From contig NZ_QJRH01000072.1 in the NCBI RefSeq assembly GCF_003254545.1, positions 1 through 64,000 of the forward strand: a stretch of 64,000 nucleotides of DNA, given 5' to 3'. Below the pieces are notes generated by a model. It made no database searches. It was not told the DNA's origin and was given only the letters and a program-made list of their open reading frames with translations. Made by a program: the position numbers and the translations under genes. Origin of the DNA: Flavobacterium tistrianum. Lineage in GTDB: Bacteria; Bacteroidota; Bacteroidia; Flavobacteriales; Flavobacteriaceae. This document shows, in pieces, positions 9,501 through 18,144 of this stretch; the first letter of the stretch is position 1; each line of letters begins with the position of its first letter.

Positions 9501-12500
9501 TACTGTTATACTACCAGTAGCTGTAATAGTTCCACATCCACCTGTCAAAGTAACCGTATAGTTATATGCACTTGCCTGACTTACCGTTGGAATTCCGCTT
9601 ATGGTCACTACATTTCCTGACCAACTTCCTGTAACTCCTGTTGGAAGACCTGAAAACGTCGCTCCGGTTGCTCCTGTTGTATTATACTTAATATCTGTAA
9701 TCGCAGTATTAATACATACAGTCTGTGCATTTGTATTTGCAGCAGAACTTAATGATATTGTATTGTTTGGATTGACAGTAACTGTTAACGTAAAAGGTAC
9801 ACCTGAACAACTTCCTGTAATTGGAGTGACAGTGTAAGTTGCTGTTTGAGCTGTTAATGTAGTATTTGTTAATGTTCCTGTTATAGAAGATGCTGCAACC
9901 GTATTTGCTGCCCCACCAGTTAAACCTCCAGTAACGGTTGGTGCTGTCCATGTATATGTTGTACTACCCGGAATTGTTCCGTTTGTACCGTTTGCTGGTG
10001 TTACCGTGAAAGCCACTCCAGTACATGTTGAATATGTCATTGGAGTAATTGTTGCTGATGTTACATCTACCATAACTGGTGTTGATGCAACGGTAGTATT
10101 AGACCCACAAGTTACTAAAGCACGATAATATGTTTTTACTGTTTGAGAAGTGGTAAATGTTGAATTTGATCCTGTTGTATCAAGAAAATCAATTGACAAA
10201 TCATCTATACTATGTCTATCATTTTCTCCTCCAGTACGTGCAGAAAACTTAAATTTCCATGATGATTTGTCTGCAGCGCTATAACCTGGCAAGAAAAGGT
10301 CTGAGACTACAGTTACGCCTGCAATCACAAGAGATAATTTTGCATTGGCATCAACTCTTAAAACAACATCTCGATAAGATGCATTTCTTAAGGCAACTGC
10401 ATTAATAGCAGAAGTAAAATATCTAACATTATTGTATAAGACCCTTACACGTCCACCGCTCGTAACACCTTCATTATCATAAGTGTCAAATTGAATTATA
10501 ATACCATCTCCTTCACCATTTTCTCCTCCTCCAGCACCTGCCACTACATTACTGCCATAACTAAAACTCATACCATCTGCTCCTGCTCCTCCCGTAGTTG
10601 TACCCCAAATTCTATATTTAAAAGTAGCTGTAAAAGCATTGATGTTACTATTTGTTGGCTTACTAATAAAGAATCCACTATTATGTCCGCTAAGACTAGT
10701 ATCAGTTAAGATCAACTCAGTTCCGTTAATAATACAGTCACCACCTGCAAGTGAAATATCACCACTTGTTGTGTTTGCTGCTTGTGGAGTAGAAAAGTTA
10801 CTATAGAAATAATTAGTCGATGTTGGTGTTGCATTTGTCCAATTGGTACCATCTGTAGACTTTTGCCAAACATAATTTGAACCATCAACAAATGTACTTC
10901 CTAAAGACAATGTAAAAGGTGAACTAGGACAAACCGATGAAGATGATGATACAGTGGTACTTGAAGTTGGATTTCCTGAACAAGAATTCAGAAGAGTAAC
11001 TGTATATTCCTCAATCTGTCCCGCACTACCACTTGCAACACAAGGACCACCAGAATAACCTCCCATTCTCGCTACGATTCGCATTTTAATATTTCCTGCT
11101 ACTGCTGTTGACGGAATTTGTAAATAAACAGATGTTATAGCACCATCTGCCCCTGTTGAGTTATTAATAGTTCCTATTGTATAACTTTCATTCGAGTCTG
11201 TGAAAACACCATTGTTATTCCAATCAAAATAGGCTGTATAATAACCGTTTGTATATCCAGTTGTATTTCCTTTTACTGTTAATACATAGAACTGATCCTT
11301 AACTAATGTAGTAGGCGTATCTGAAGTAAAGTCTTCATAAGCTGGGCTTGTTGTAAGATTGGAACTCGTTTTGTCTAACGTATTTAGTATGACCTCTGTA
11401 ATTGGATTAACACTTGTAAAATAAGCGCATGTAACATTTAATATTCCAGTTGCTGAACTCCCAAAATAAGTAGTGTTTTTATTTGTAGCCAAAGATGCTG
11501 AACTACCCCAAGAAGAAGCTGTAGGAGCAGTTGTTGTCCCATAAGTTAGAGAAGCAGCAGTATGATTTTGGGTGCCTAAATTTGCGCTTGCTCCCGAGTT
11601 AATAACCAAAGAATTTGCAATAGTAGTTGCATTTGTAAAACTTTTTGCTCCCGTTCCAGCTAATGTCAAATTATAGAAATTTGAAACATTAAAAGATTGA
11701 TTATTATTATTACCGTTTAGAGTTACTGTTGCTGTTCCAGGAGTAAATGTTCCAGCATTCGTAAAATTTCCTGTAATCGTAAGATTGTTATTTCCACTAG
11801 CTAAACCTCCTCCTGTAATTGATAAATTACCATTTACTGTCAATCCAGTGCCTAATGTAGTAGTTCCTGAGCTAACAGTTAGATTGTTAAATGTTGTAAA
11901 TATTGTTGAAGGTAAAGTATTTGTAGCTGTTAATTGAACTGTACCTGAGCCCGAAGTAAAAGTATTTGAACCACTGCTATTTGCGAGATCAAAACCTTGA
12001 CAAATAAGTAATCCCCCATTTGTCATATTTAAAGCTCCTCTTCTATTATTAGCACCACTTTCCCCCAAAGTTACAATACCATTTACAGTAAGTTGACTTG
12101 TAGATCCAGAATATGATAAAGTTGAAGTATTATTATTCACAGGAGAAATAAATAATGATGCACAAGTAAATGTTCCATTAACCGTTACATTATGATTTGA
12201 AACTATAGAAACATTGTCTACTGGACTTGGAGGTCCTCCAGTTGTACGGTAAGTCTGTGTTGTATTGTTTGATGATGCATTTGCTGTCAAGGTTAAACTT
12301 GTATTGCTCGCTATAGATGCAACAGTACCGATTGCTGCTCCTCCTTGAGTGGTTATAACTGAACCAATTGACAACTGTGTTAAAAAAAGTGTTGAGACTC
12401 CTGTAACAGTATTTGAAGTTGTTGAGGAAGTAATGGTTCCTGTTCTATTGATTGAAGCATTAACCCAAGTTCCTGCCGCGCTCCAATTTCCAGTGGCATT

Positions 12501-12647
12501 ACTTGTTCTATTTTGAGAAAAAGTCATTTGTAAAGCCACAAAAAACATCCCAACACAAAGCAATCCTAAACTTGGCGTAAAAGATCTTTTGAATAAAGAC
12601 TTATAGGAAATAAAAAATAAAAACGAGTAAAGTAATTTTCTCATCAT
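6534..12647 (-). CDS. Giant modular secreted protein (GEVED, lectin-like, PKD-like, FnIII) with type IX-like tail
   Basis: 2037 residues. Two adjacent ATG codons begin a long leader of about 45 residues with two hydrophobic segments, ending TFSQ. Approximate modules: 46-430 Asn/Thr/Ser-rich beta repeats (NLTISGG-type); 440-555 a GEVED-like domain (AYFDWNNNG, GQIEEYTV); 625-820 an L-type lectin-like domain (GADGMSFSYG, IIQFDTYDN, SIDDLSIDF); 850-960 PKD-like; two near-identical Ig-like copies near 975-1065 and 1325-1410 (GATGATFSGLP, YNYTVTL); about 1150-1240 fibronectin type III (ANWNKVPGAS, YYYRVYPI). Residues 1487-2037 are the same C-terminal module as in the genes at 2530 and 13808, ending with a type IX-like sorting region (LLVKITLENG). 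Likely a surface adhesin or carbohydrate-binding protein. A consensus promoter lies about 163 bases upstream. Confidence 0.88.
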   Translation of the reverse strand: MMRKLLYSFLFFISYKSLFKRSFTPSLGLLCVGMFFVALQMTFSQNRTSNATGNWSAAGTWVNASINRTGTITSSTTSNTVTGVSTLFLTQLSIGSVITTQGGAAIGTVASIASNTSLTLTANASSNNTTQTYRTTGGPPSPVDNVSIVSNHNVTVNGTFTCASLFISPVNNNTSTLSYSGSTSQLTVNGIVTLGESGANNRRGALNMTNGGLLICQGFDLANSSGSNTFTSGSGTVQLTATNTLPSTIFTTFNNLTVSSGTTTLGTGLTVNGNLSITGGGLASGNNNLTITGNFTNAGTFTPGTATVTLNGNNNNQSFNVSNFYNLTLAGTGAKSFTNATTIANSLVINSGASANLGTQNHTAASLTYGTTTAPTASSWGSSASLATNKNTTYFGSSATGILNVTCAYFTSVNPITEVILNTLDKTSSNLTTSPAYEDFTSDTPTTLVKDQFYVLTVKGNTTGYTNGYYTAYFDWNNNGVFTDSNESYTIGTINNSTGADGAITSVYLQIPSTAVAGNIKMRIVARMGGYSGGPCVASGSAGQIEEYTVTLLNSCSGNPTSSTTVSSSSSVCPSSPFTLSLGSTFVDGSNYVWQKSTDGTNWTNATPTSTNYFYSNFSTPQAANTTSGDISLAGGDCIINGTELILTDTSLSGHNSGFFISKPTNSNINAFTATFKYRIWGTTTGGAGADGMSFSYGSNVVAGAGGGENGEGDGIIIQFDTYDNEGVTSGGRVRVLYNNVRYFTSAINAVALRNASYRDVVLRVDANAKLSLVIAGVTVVSDLFLPGYSAADKSSWKFKFSARTGGENDRHSIDDLSIDFLDTTGSNSTFTTSQTVKTYYRALVTCGSNTTVASTPVMVDVTSATITPMTYSTCTGVAFTVTPANGTNGTIPGSTTYTWTAPTVTGGLTGGAANTVAASSITGTLTNTTLTAQTATYTVTPITGSCSGVPFTLTVTVNPNNTISLSSAANTNAQTVCINTAITDIKYNTTGATGATFSGLPTGVTGSWSGNVVTISGIPTVSQASAYNYTVTLTGGCGTITATGSITVNPTSVGGTISGSISGCAASSGTTFTLTGNVGNVVQWESSTDNFATAGIAIANTTTSLTVSNVNVTTYYRALVKSGSCSSVYSSIGSITTGKVTATAATLTVCNGFTANWNKVPGASTYLLDVSTSNTFSPFVTGFNGKDVGDVSSFAVTGLLPNTTYYYRVYPIYSCGVYAVASNVVSVTTAALPTVAAIGGGASSVCIGTTTPAFTNSTTGGTWSITNITGNASITSGGVVTGIASGTVTVGYTVTNGSCSSTATKSLTVNPNNTITLSSAAGTDSQTVCANTAISDITYATTGATGATFSGLPAGVTGGWAGNVITISGTPTTEVGSPFNYTVTLISGCGNISATGTITVKQVSSAPSITKNNDVSCGSFGSITLTGLSGNWTINQTGTTTLPRSFSGTSSTLPIQDLVVGTYYFTVTNDVNCTSSSVTVKIDDITSNTTWNGSGWSNGEPDGSKSVTISSVVPSQPFSAAKPNITACSLNINVPNGATDPDVIIPSEMTLTITNGISSNGKLTFESGSSLLQGASAVNTGNISYKRKVSMRRYDVVYWSSPVTRSPIFTLHDLSPNTLWDKYHKFNSTTEKWTLISNGTEEMVKGNGYSIRGPQNFDLVTPQIFEGVFVGVPNNGDVSFNVQPNKFNLIGNPYPSPVDAGELMLENKDKLGSLYFWTHNQPPQFDSGTNSFKYLSSDFVVFNGTGSVRVNNDVVTGADEFKGYIGAGQAFFAIPPGTAIKFKNEFRKGSSENTQFYKTAKTSKIEKNRLWLNIANSQGAFKQILVGYIEGATNGIDVDYDAVTMGSNSYIDFYTLNENQKLTVQGRALPFDNTEVIPLGYRSGVDDKGDRNFTISIDHTDGFFNTQAVYLEDKVTGKVIDLRKENYTFFSAAETNATRFSLRYTNKTLGTGEFENLENTVLVSVKDKTVNITSSKETIKEVNVYNVGAQLLYTNSKVNASELQIKNLHSTDQVLLVKITLENGHTFTKKAIFSNL

Positions 12648-12809
12648 ATGTTAGTAGGTATTTGTTTTAAATTTGTTTTTGGTTTGCTAAAAAGCAAAAA
12701 ATGGCAATCTATTTTCAAAAAAATAAATATTCATTTGGGTATTTTAATGGAAACTTAAATGTTAAATTCTTGATTTTTACCAGAATATCACGACTGTTAA
12801 AATTCCGTA

Positions 12810-12839
12810 CAAAAATATTTAAATTAGCCTAATACACAA
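12810..12839 (-). promoter_or_regulatory. Bacteroidetes-type promoter for the giant modular protein
   Basis: On the minus strand, TTG (12839-12837), exactly 19 bases, then TATTTTTG (12817-12810) matches the Bacteroidetes -33/-7 consensus TTG-N19-TAnnTTTG. The start codon is at 12647, leaving a 5' leader of about 160 bases. Confidence 0.6.
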
Positions 12840-12931
12840 GGTTATAATTTATTTCTTTTGATAATATATTAACAAATTTTAGAATTAATTTATAACCTAT
12901 TGACTAAAACTTCATTTAAACGTTAAAATGC

Positions 12932-13414
12932 ATGAAAAAGCCGACGAACAGCACTTTTACCATCAAAGAAGCTTTACAAAAATTAGAACATTTTTGTGCT
13001 TATCAAGAACGCTGTCATGATGAAGTAGTTTCAAAATTGTATAGTTTAAAAATGACACCTGATGAGATTGACAGTATTGTCGTACAACTTATTGAAGGAA
13101 ATTTTCTAAACGAAACCCGTTTTGCATGTAGCTTCGCCAGAGGCAAACACAGAATCAAGCATTGGGGCAAAATTAGAATCACGAATGAACTTAAAGCAAG
13201 AAACATTTCGTCAACGAATATTACCTTGGCTTTAAAAGAAATTTCTTCTGAAGAATATTTCGAAACTTTCGAAAACCTAGCAGAAAGATGTTGGAGAAGC
13301 ATTTCTGAAACTAACCAACTCAAAAAACGTAAAAAATTCTGCGACTATATGTTACGAAGAGGCTATGAAAGCAATTTAGTTTATGAAAAAGTTAAAGAAC
13401 TAGAAGAAAACTAA
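12932..13414 (+). CDS. recX: Regulatory protein RecX
   Basis: 160 residues, all alpha-helical in appearance, with the three-helix repeats of the RecX family: LxxxAYQERCHDEV, a block around IVVQLIEGNFLNETRFACSF, RGKHRIKHWGKIRI, and a C-terminal KKRKKFCDYMLRRGY. RecX binds RecA and restrains its filament formation and coprotease activity. The length is normal for the family. The ATG at 12932 followed by two lysine codons is the likely start; an out-of-frame ATG lies 4 bases upstream. recA is not in the window, so the gene stands alone between two giant surface-protein genes, divergent from the one at 6534-12647. Confidence 0.9.
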   Translation: MKKPTNSTFTIKEALQKLEHFCAYQERCHDEVVSKLYSLKMTPDEIDSIVVQLIEGNFLNETRFACSFARGKHRIKHWGKIRITNELKARNISSTNITLALKEISSEEYFETFENLAERCWRSISETNQLKKRKKFCDYMLRRGYESNLVYEKVKELEEN

Positions 13415-13807
13415 ATTCCCTTTTCTTAAAAAGAGCCATTTATCTTTTTCAAACCTTTTCGATTTTTGCCCAAAAATCGTCAAAAAATTACCTGATAAAT
13501 CAAATAACTTTTGGCTATAAAATATTCCGTTTTTTTCGGAATTTATAGCAACTTAGACGTTTTTCAGTCTAAAACTTCAAAAAACAGTCCTAAAAAAATC
13601 AATTTAGTACTATTATTCCTGCAATAATGTTATTTTTTTTATAAGAATACTTCTCTAACATTAAAATTTTTAATGTCTTCATCGAGTATTTTTTTTGTTC
13701 ATCGATTATATCGGGGTTCGCAAAACCACGCTCAGTTTCAGCTCGTACCTTTATATATATTCTGAAGTCCTATTCCAGTATAACAAATTGATAAAAAAAA
13801 ATTTAAC
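13415..13807. other. 393-bp intergenic region with a hairpin
   Basis: No coding frame is supported. A hairpin lies at 13514-13549: GCTATAA/TTATAGC and ATTCCG/CGGAAT arms separated by a short bulge, with a loop of seven T. It could end recX transcription, but the T-run is in the loop rather than after the stem, so a terminator role is uncertain. The rest is AT-rich and should contain the promoter for the gene at 13808; I see only a weak match (TACCTTTA near 13746). Confidence 0.45.
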
Positions 13808-16800
13808 ATGAAAAAAACTCTACTTTTATTCTTATTATTGCCTTTTTTTGGATTTGCTCAAACTGATTTAGTAAAATGGGATGCGACAAATTCTGGCAAT
13901 AGATATGCTCCTGTTCCAATAGTAGGAACAATTAACGCTTCTGATTTATCAGCAACGGTAACTAATACATATACCACCAGTGGTGGAAATACTTTTTTTT
14001 TTAGTAGCGGGTGGCCAACATCTGCAAGCAAGGGTGGCCAATATGATCCGACAAAGTATATACAATTTTCTCTGGGACCTAAAACAGGAAACAAGGTAAA
14101 TTTAAGCACATTCACTTTTGAATGTAAATCTCCAGGTTCTCAAAAATATACAATTAAATATTCCAAGCAATCTGATTTCTCATCTGGTGTTTTTAATCTT
14201 CTTACAGCAACAGCACCTACAAGTAATTGGATACAATACACATTGAATTTTTCTGAAGAAATAAACCCTGTTTTACCTACTGAAAAAGTTTATGTTAGAA
14301 TTTACGCCTATTACACTAATAACGAGTTCCAAATTAGAACTGGAAGTGGAAGTGGGACTATTGTACCTACCATCAATGGTGAAGTACTAAGCTTTGATGC
14401 TACTAAAATATTAGCTATCAATGATTACGTTACCACTACAAAAGATGTAGCAGTGAATGTAAATCCGCTAAACAATGACGTAAACAAAGCCAACGTAAAC
14501 ACTTTGGTTATTTCTACACCACCATCTGCTACCGAAGGAACTGCGATAATTAATCCTGATAAGACTATAACTTTTAATCCCGCTGCGGGATTTATTGGCA
14601 CTTCTGTCTTCAACTACACCATCTCAAATGCAACGGAAACATCTACAGGAACCATAAAAGTAACCGTAAATCAAGACACAACAGACTTTCTATCACTTTG
14701 GGATGGAGCCGATGACACTTTCAATCCCGTAACCAAACAATATGTGGACCCAAACTCTCCAATTATAAAAGCGGGCACAAACATAAATTTAGATTATACA
14801 TTTCAAAACCAAAATAATGCGTTTTTTCAAACTAGCGGCTGGCCTCCTTCTCCTAGTAACCCTAATGTTGCAGATAAATCAGACGAAACGAAGTACATTC
14901 AATTTAAAATCACACCCGATTCTCAACACAAATTAAATCTTAAACAATTCAATTTCACTTACCGAGGAAAGAATCAAAAGTTTCTTGTAAAGTATTCTAA
15001 GAATCCAGATTTTACCAGTGGTGCGCAGATTTTAATTCCAGACAGCAATACTGCCTCATCATGGACATCATTAACTAATAATATAGCACCGGGCTTAAAC
15101 ACCATATCGCCTGGAGAAACATTGTACATTAGATTTTATGTTTATGCAAACAATACTCCTAATAGTTCTTTTGATTTAAAAAATGGAAACGGAAGTCCAG
15201 AAGGCCCAGTAATCACAGGAACAATCCAAGATGTTTTTACCTTAACAGCAAAGAATGATATTGTTTCAACTCCATCAAATCAGGCTATAACAATCCCTAT
15301 TTTAGATAATGATGTTATTGGCGGCTATCCCTTAGAAGCCATAACGGTAACACAACCTAGCAATGGTACTGTAACTGTAAACGGTCTTAACAATATCACG
15401 TTTACGCCTGCAGCAAATTTTACTGGATCTGCAACATTTACATACACTCTTAAAAATACCAATTCTAATTATTCTTCCGCTACTGTAACTATTAATGCTA
15501 CAGCACCTGTTTGTAATCCAGGTGACCAAATTAAATACGGAGATAATAAATGGATAGGATATGTCTACAAAACAACAACTTTGCCACCATCTGGAAGCCC
15601 TGCAGATCCAAATCCTGCAACGCCTACTACCATTCCGATTTCGAACATGACTTATATTGGGCAAGTTGAAGAAAACAAACTATTTAATCGCGATGTTGTA
15701 CAAGGAACTGTTACTGGGTTAAATCCGCAATTGTGTGAAACTCCTTCAGACTATTTCTTTGTTCGTTATAAAATGAAAGCCAAAGTTGATGTAACAGGCA
15801 CATACAATATTACTGTTGGAGGTGATGATTATTATCGTTTGTATTTAACTACTGGCTCTACTACAAAGAAAATAATTGATCAGTGGTCTGATGTAAATTA
15901 TTCTCAAAAGGCAGTAAATATGGCATTGACAGCTGGCGTAGAATATACTTTTGACTTAGAATATTACGAAAAAACAACTGATTCAAGAATACAGTTCTCT
16001 ATGGGGTTAATAGCGGGAAGCAATACTGCACCTTATCCATTTGGAGACAATTTATGGAAAGTTTACGGATTTACTACCGCTGATAGTGGCAATAATTTTA
16101 CAATTCCACAAAATAGCTACGCTGGATATTATAGTGTTAACCCGGTAAATATTAATACAACAGATTCATTTGCTCTTGCAGAATCACCTTCTTTTGATCC
16201 GGCTAAATCTGGCTGGCAAGGTGCCCCTGTTCCACAAGATTACTTCACTCTGGTTTATAAAAGACAAGGTTTTCCTTGCGGAACTTATCAAATACAAATT
16301 ACAAACTGCGATGACCAAGTGCAAATTTTCATTGATGATGAAAATGCCGCAACTCCAGTTTACACTTCACCAGGAAACATTAATGATAATGCGCCTGTAA
16401 ACAATGTATTAACCAGTCCTAGAGTTTTAGGCAAAAATTCTAAAGTCGAAATTCGCTTAAAAGACTACAAACAAAGTGCAAGACTAAATTTAAATTTTAT
16501 TAAAACCCAAACAAACTATAATGGCGTAGCTACTCCAAATGGAAGTTCGTTATTAATCAGTTCAAATACAGCATTAGCGGCAGACCTTACAATTTGCTCT
16601 TGCACAATAAACGACAAAGTTACTTTGACGGTTCCAAAAGACATAACTTTAACTGTTGATGAAGATATAAATGTTCTTGGAGAAGGAAAACTGCTGATTT
16701 TAGACGGAGGATCATTACTTCAAACCTCGACTGCCAAAAACATGTTTACAGGAAATGCAAAATCTTTTGAAATACAAAGAACAACCAGTGTTGTTCGTTT

Positions 16801-18088
16801 CGACGTAACATACTGGTCATCACCTGTAGTCGGTTTGTCTATGCATGATTTATCTCCGGAAACTCTGTTTGACAAATACCATTACTGGAATGCAACTACC
16901 ACAAAATGGGTTCCTAGCAACTATGGTATAAAAATAATGGATCCTGGATACGGATACAGTATTAGAGCTCCACAAACATACGACCTTACTACGCCAAGCA
17001 ATTTTACTGCGAAATTCATAGGAGTTCCAAATAATGGAAACGTCCCAGTCCAAATTGTAAGCGGAAAATTTAATTTATTAGGTAATCCTTACCCTTCAGC
17101 TATTGATGCAGAAAAGTTCATTCAAGACAATGGAGATGTTGGCCCTTTATACTTCTGGTCACATAATACGCCACCGAAAATAATTGCAGGAACCAACACA
17201 TTTACCTATGATAGTGCTGATTTTGCTGTTTTCACATTAATGGGACAAACACAACCATCGCCAAAAGGACAAGTTTCAAACGGCTATATTGCTACTGGAC
17301 AAGGATTTTTTACTTTGCCAAATGTAAACACTGTTTTATTTACAAACGAACAAAGAGTTAAAGCCAAAAACACCACATTCTTTAAGACAACTGAAAAAAC
17401 AAGTCAAATTGAAAAAAATCGTTTGTGGCTAAACTTAACCAATTCTGATGGTGCATTCAAGCAAATGCTTATTGGATACGCAACGGGAGCAACCAATAAT
17501 TTAGATTATAATTATGATGCCCCAACTATGGGAAGCAACTCTTATATTGATTTTTATAGTATAAACGAGGCTAAAAATTTAACTGTTCAAGGCCGTGCCC
17601 TACCTTTTGATAATTCTGACATTGTCCCGATTGGTTACAAAAGCAGTGTTGAAGGCAATCTTACAATCTCAATTGATCATGCTGACGGATTCTTCAATAC
17701 TCAGGCGGTTTATCTAGAAGACAAAACCACAGGCACTATAACTGATTTACGTACATCTAATTACACTTTTAAAACAGCTATTGGAACTTTTGCTGATCGT
17801 TTTGTGTTGCGTTACACAAATAAAACATTAGGAACAGATGATTTCGAAAATATAAAAGATGGACTTTTAGTCACTGTAAAATCAAAAGTAATAAATGTCA
17901 CCAGCGGAACTGAAAACATTAATGAAGTGAAAATCTATACAATTGGTGGACAATTACTTTACAGCAAAAACAAAATCGAAGCAAAAGAATTAGAGGTTGC
18001 AAACTTACATTCTAGCAATCAGGTTTTATTGGTAAAAGTAATTCTTGAAAATGATCACGCACTTACAAAGAAAATCATATTTAATTAA
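13808..18088 (+). CDS. Giant secreted protein with duplicated sandwich/cadherin-like units, PA14-like region and type IX-like tail
   Basis: 1426 residues with a clear signal peptide (MKKTLLLFLLLPFFGFAQ). Residues about 20-285 and 297-565 are a duplicated unit: a beta-sandwich segment (SSGWP or TSGWP, KYIQF, YTIKYSKQSDF or FLVKYSKNPDF, VYVRIYAYY) followed by a cadherin-like Ig domain (AINDYVTT or AKNDIVST, NPLNNDV or ILDNDVI, TFNPAAGF or TFTPAANF). Residues about 575-905 hold PA14-like beta domains (GGDDYYRLYLTTG, VEYTFDLEYYE). From about 914 to the end is the C-terminal module shared with the genes at 2530-6384 and 6534-12647 (YWSSPV, LSPETLFDKYH, GNPYPSAIDAEKFI, YIDFYSI, VQGRALPFDN, YTNKTLGT), closing with a type IX-like sorting region. 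Probably a surface or secreted adhesin; ligand unknown. It points away from the other three giant genes and has its own terminator. Confidence 0.87.
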   Translation: MKKTLLLFLLLPFFGFAQTDLVKWDATNSGNRYAPVPIVGTINASDLSATVTNTYTTSGGNTFFFSSGWPTSASKGGQYDPTKYIQFSLGPKTGNKVNLSTFTFECKSPGSQKYTIKYSKQSDFSSGVFNLLTATAPTSNWIQYTLNFSEEINPVLPTEKVYVRIYAYYTNNEFQIRTGSGSGTIVPTINGEVLSFDATKILAINDYVTTTKDVAVNVNPLNNDVNKANVNTLVISTPPSATEGTAIINPDKTITFNPAAGFIGTSVFNYTISNATETSTGTIKVTVNQDTTDFLSLWDGADDTFNPVTKQYVDPNSPIIKAGTNINLDYTFQNQNNAFFQTSGWPPSPSNPNVADKSDETKYIQFKITPDSQHKLNLKQFNFTYRGKNQKFLVKYSKNPDFTSGAQILIPDSNTASSWTSLTNNIAPGLNTISPGETLYIRFYVYANNTPNSSFDLKNGNGSPEGPVITGTIQDVFTLTAKNDIVSTPSNQAITIPILDNDVIGGYPLEAITVTQPSNGTVTVNGLNNITFTPAANFTGSATFTYTLKNTNSNYSSATVTINATAPVCNPGDQIKYGDNKWIGYVYKTTTLPPSGSPADPNPATPTTIPISNMTYIGQVEENKLFNRDVVQGTVTGLNPQLCETPSDYFFVRYKMKAKVDVTGTYNITVGGDDYYRLYLTTGSTTKKIIDQWSDVNYSQKAVNMALTAGVEYTFDLEYYEKTTDSRIQFSMGLIAGSNTAPYPFGDNLWKVYGFTTADSGNNFTIPQNSYAGYYSVNPVNINTTDSFALAESPSFDPAKSGWQGAPVPQDYFTLVYKRQGFPCGTYQIQITNCDDQVQIFIDDENAATPVYTSPGNINDNAPVNNVLTSPRVLGKNSKVEIRLKDYKQSARLNLNFIKTQTNYNGVATPNGSSLLISSNTALAADLTICSCTINDKVTLTVPKDITLTVDEDINVLGEGKLLILDGGSLLQTSTAKNMFTGNAKSFEIQRTTSVVRFDVTYWSSPVVGLSMHDLSPETLFDKYHYWNATTTKWVPSNYGIKIMDPGYGYSIRAPQTYDLTTPSNFTAKFIGVPNNGNVPVQIVSGKFNLLGNPYPSAIDAEKFIQDNGDVGPLYFWSHNTPPKIIAGTNTFTYDSADFAVFTLMGQTQPSPKGQVSNGYIATGQGFFTLPNVNTVLFTNEQRVKAKNTTFFKTTEKTSQIEKNRLWLNLTNSDGAFKQMLIGYATGATNNLDYNYDAPTMGSNSYIDFYSINEAKNLTVQGRALPFDNSDIVPIGYKSSVEGNLTISIDHADGFFNTQAVYLEDKTTGTITDLRTSNYTFKTAIGTFADRFVLRYTNKTLGTDDFENIKDGLLVTVKSKVINVTSGTENINEVKIYTIGGQLLYSKNKIEAKELEVANLHSSNQVLLVKVILENDHALTKKIIFN

Positions 18089-18092
18089 TAAC

Positions 18093-18122
18093 AAAAACCC
18101 ATCTATGCGATGGGTTTCTTGT
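18093..18122. terminator. Bidirectional terminator between giant protein gene and bioF
   Basis: A perfect 9-bp stem AAACCCATC/GATGGGTTT (18095-18103 with 18109-18117) and a 5-base loop sit between convergent genes. T-rich tracts follow in both directions. Confidence 0.8.
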
Positions 18123-18144
18123 TTTTATTCTTTTCTAATTATTA

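Noticed and set aside
13700..13760. GGGGTTCGC sequence resembling a tRNA T-loop
   Set aside because: No acceptor stem, D-arm or anticodon stem can be drawn around it.
15332..15664. 110-codon minus-strand frame rich in Ser, Arg and Cys
   Set aside because: Antisense to the 13808-18088 protein gene; amino-acid composition is an artefact of the opposite strand.
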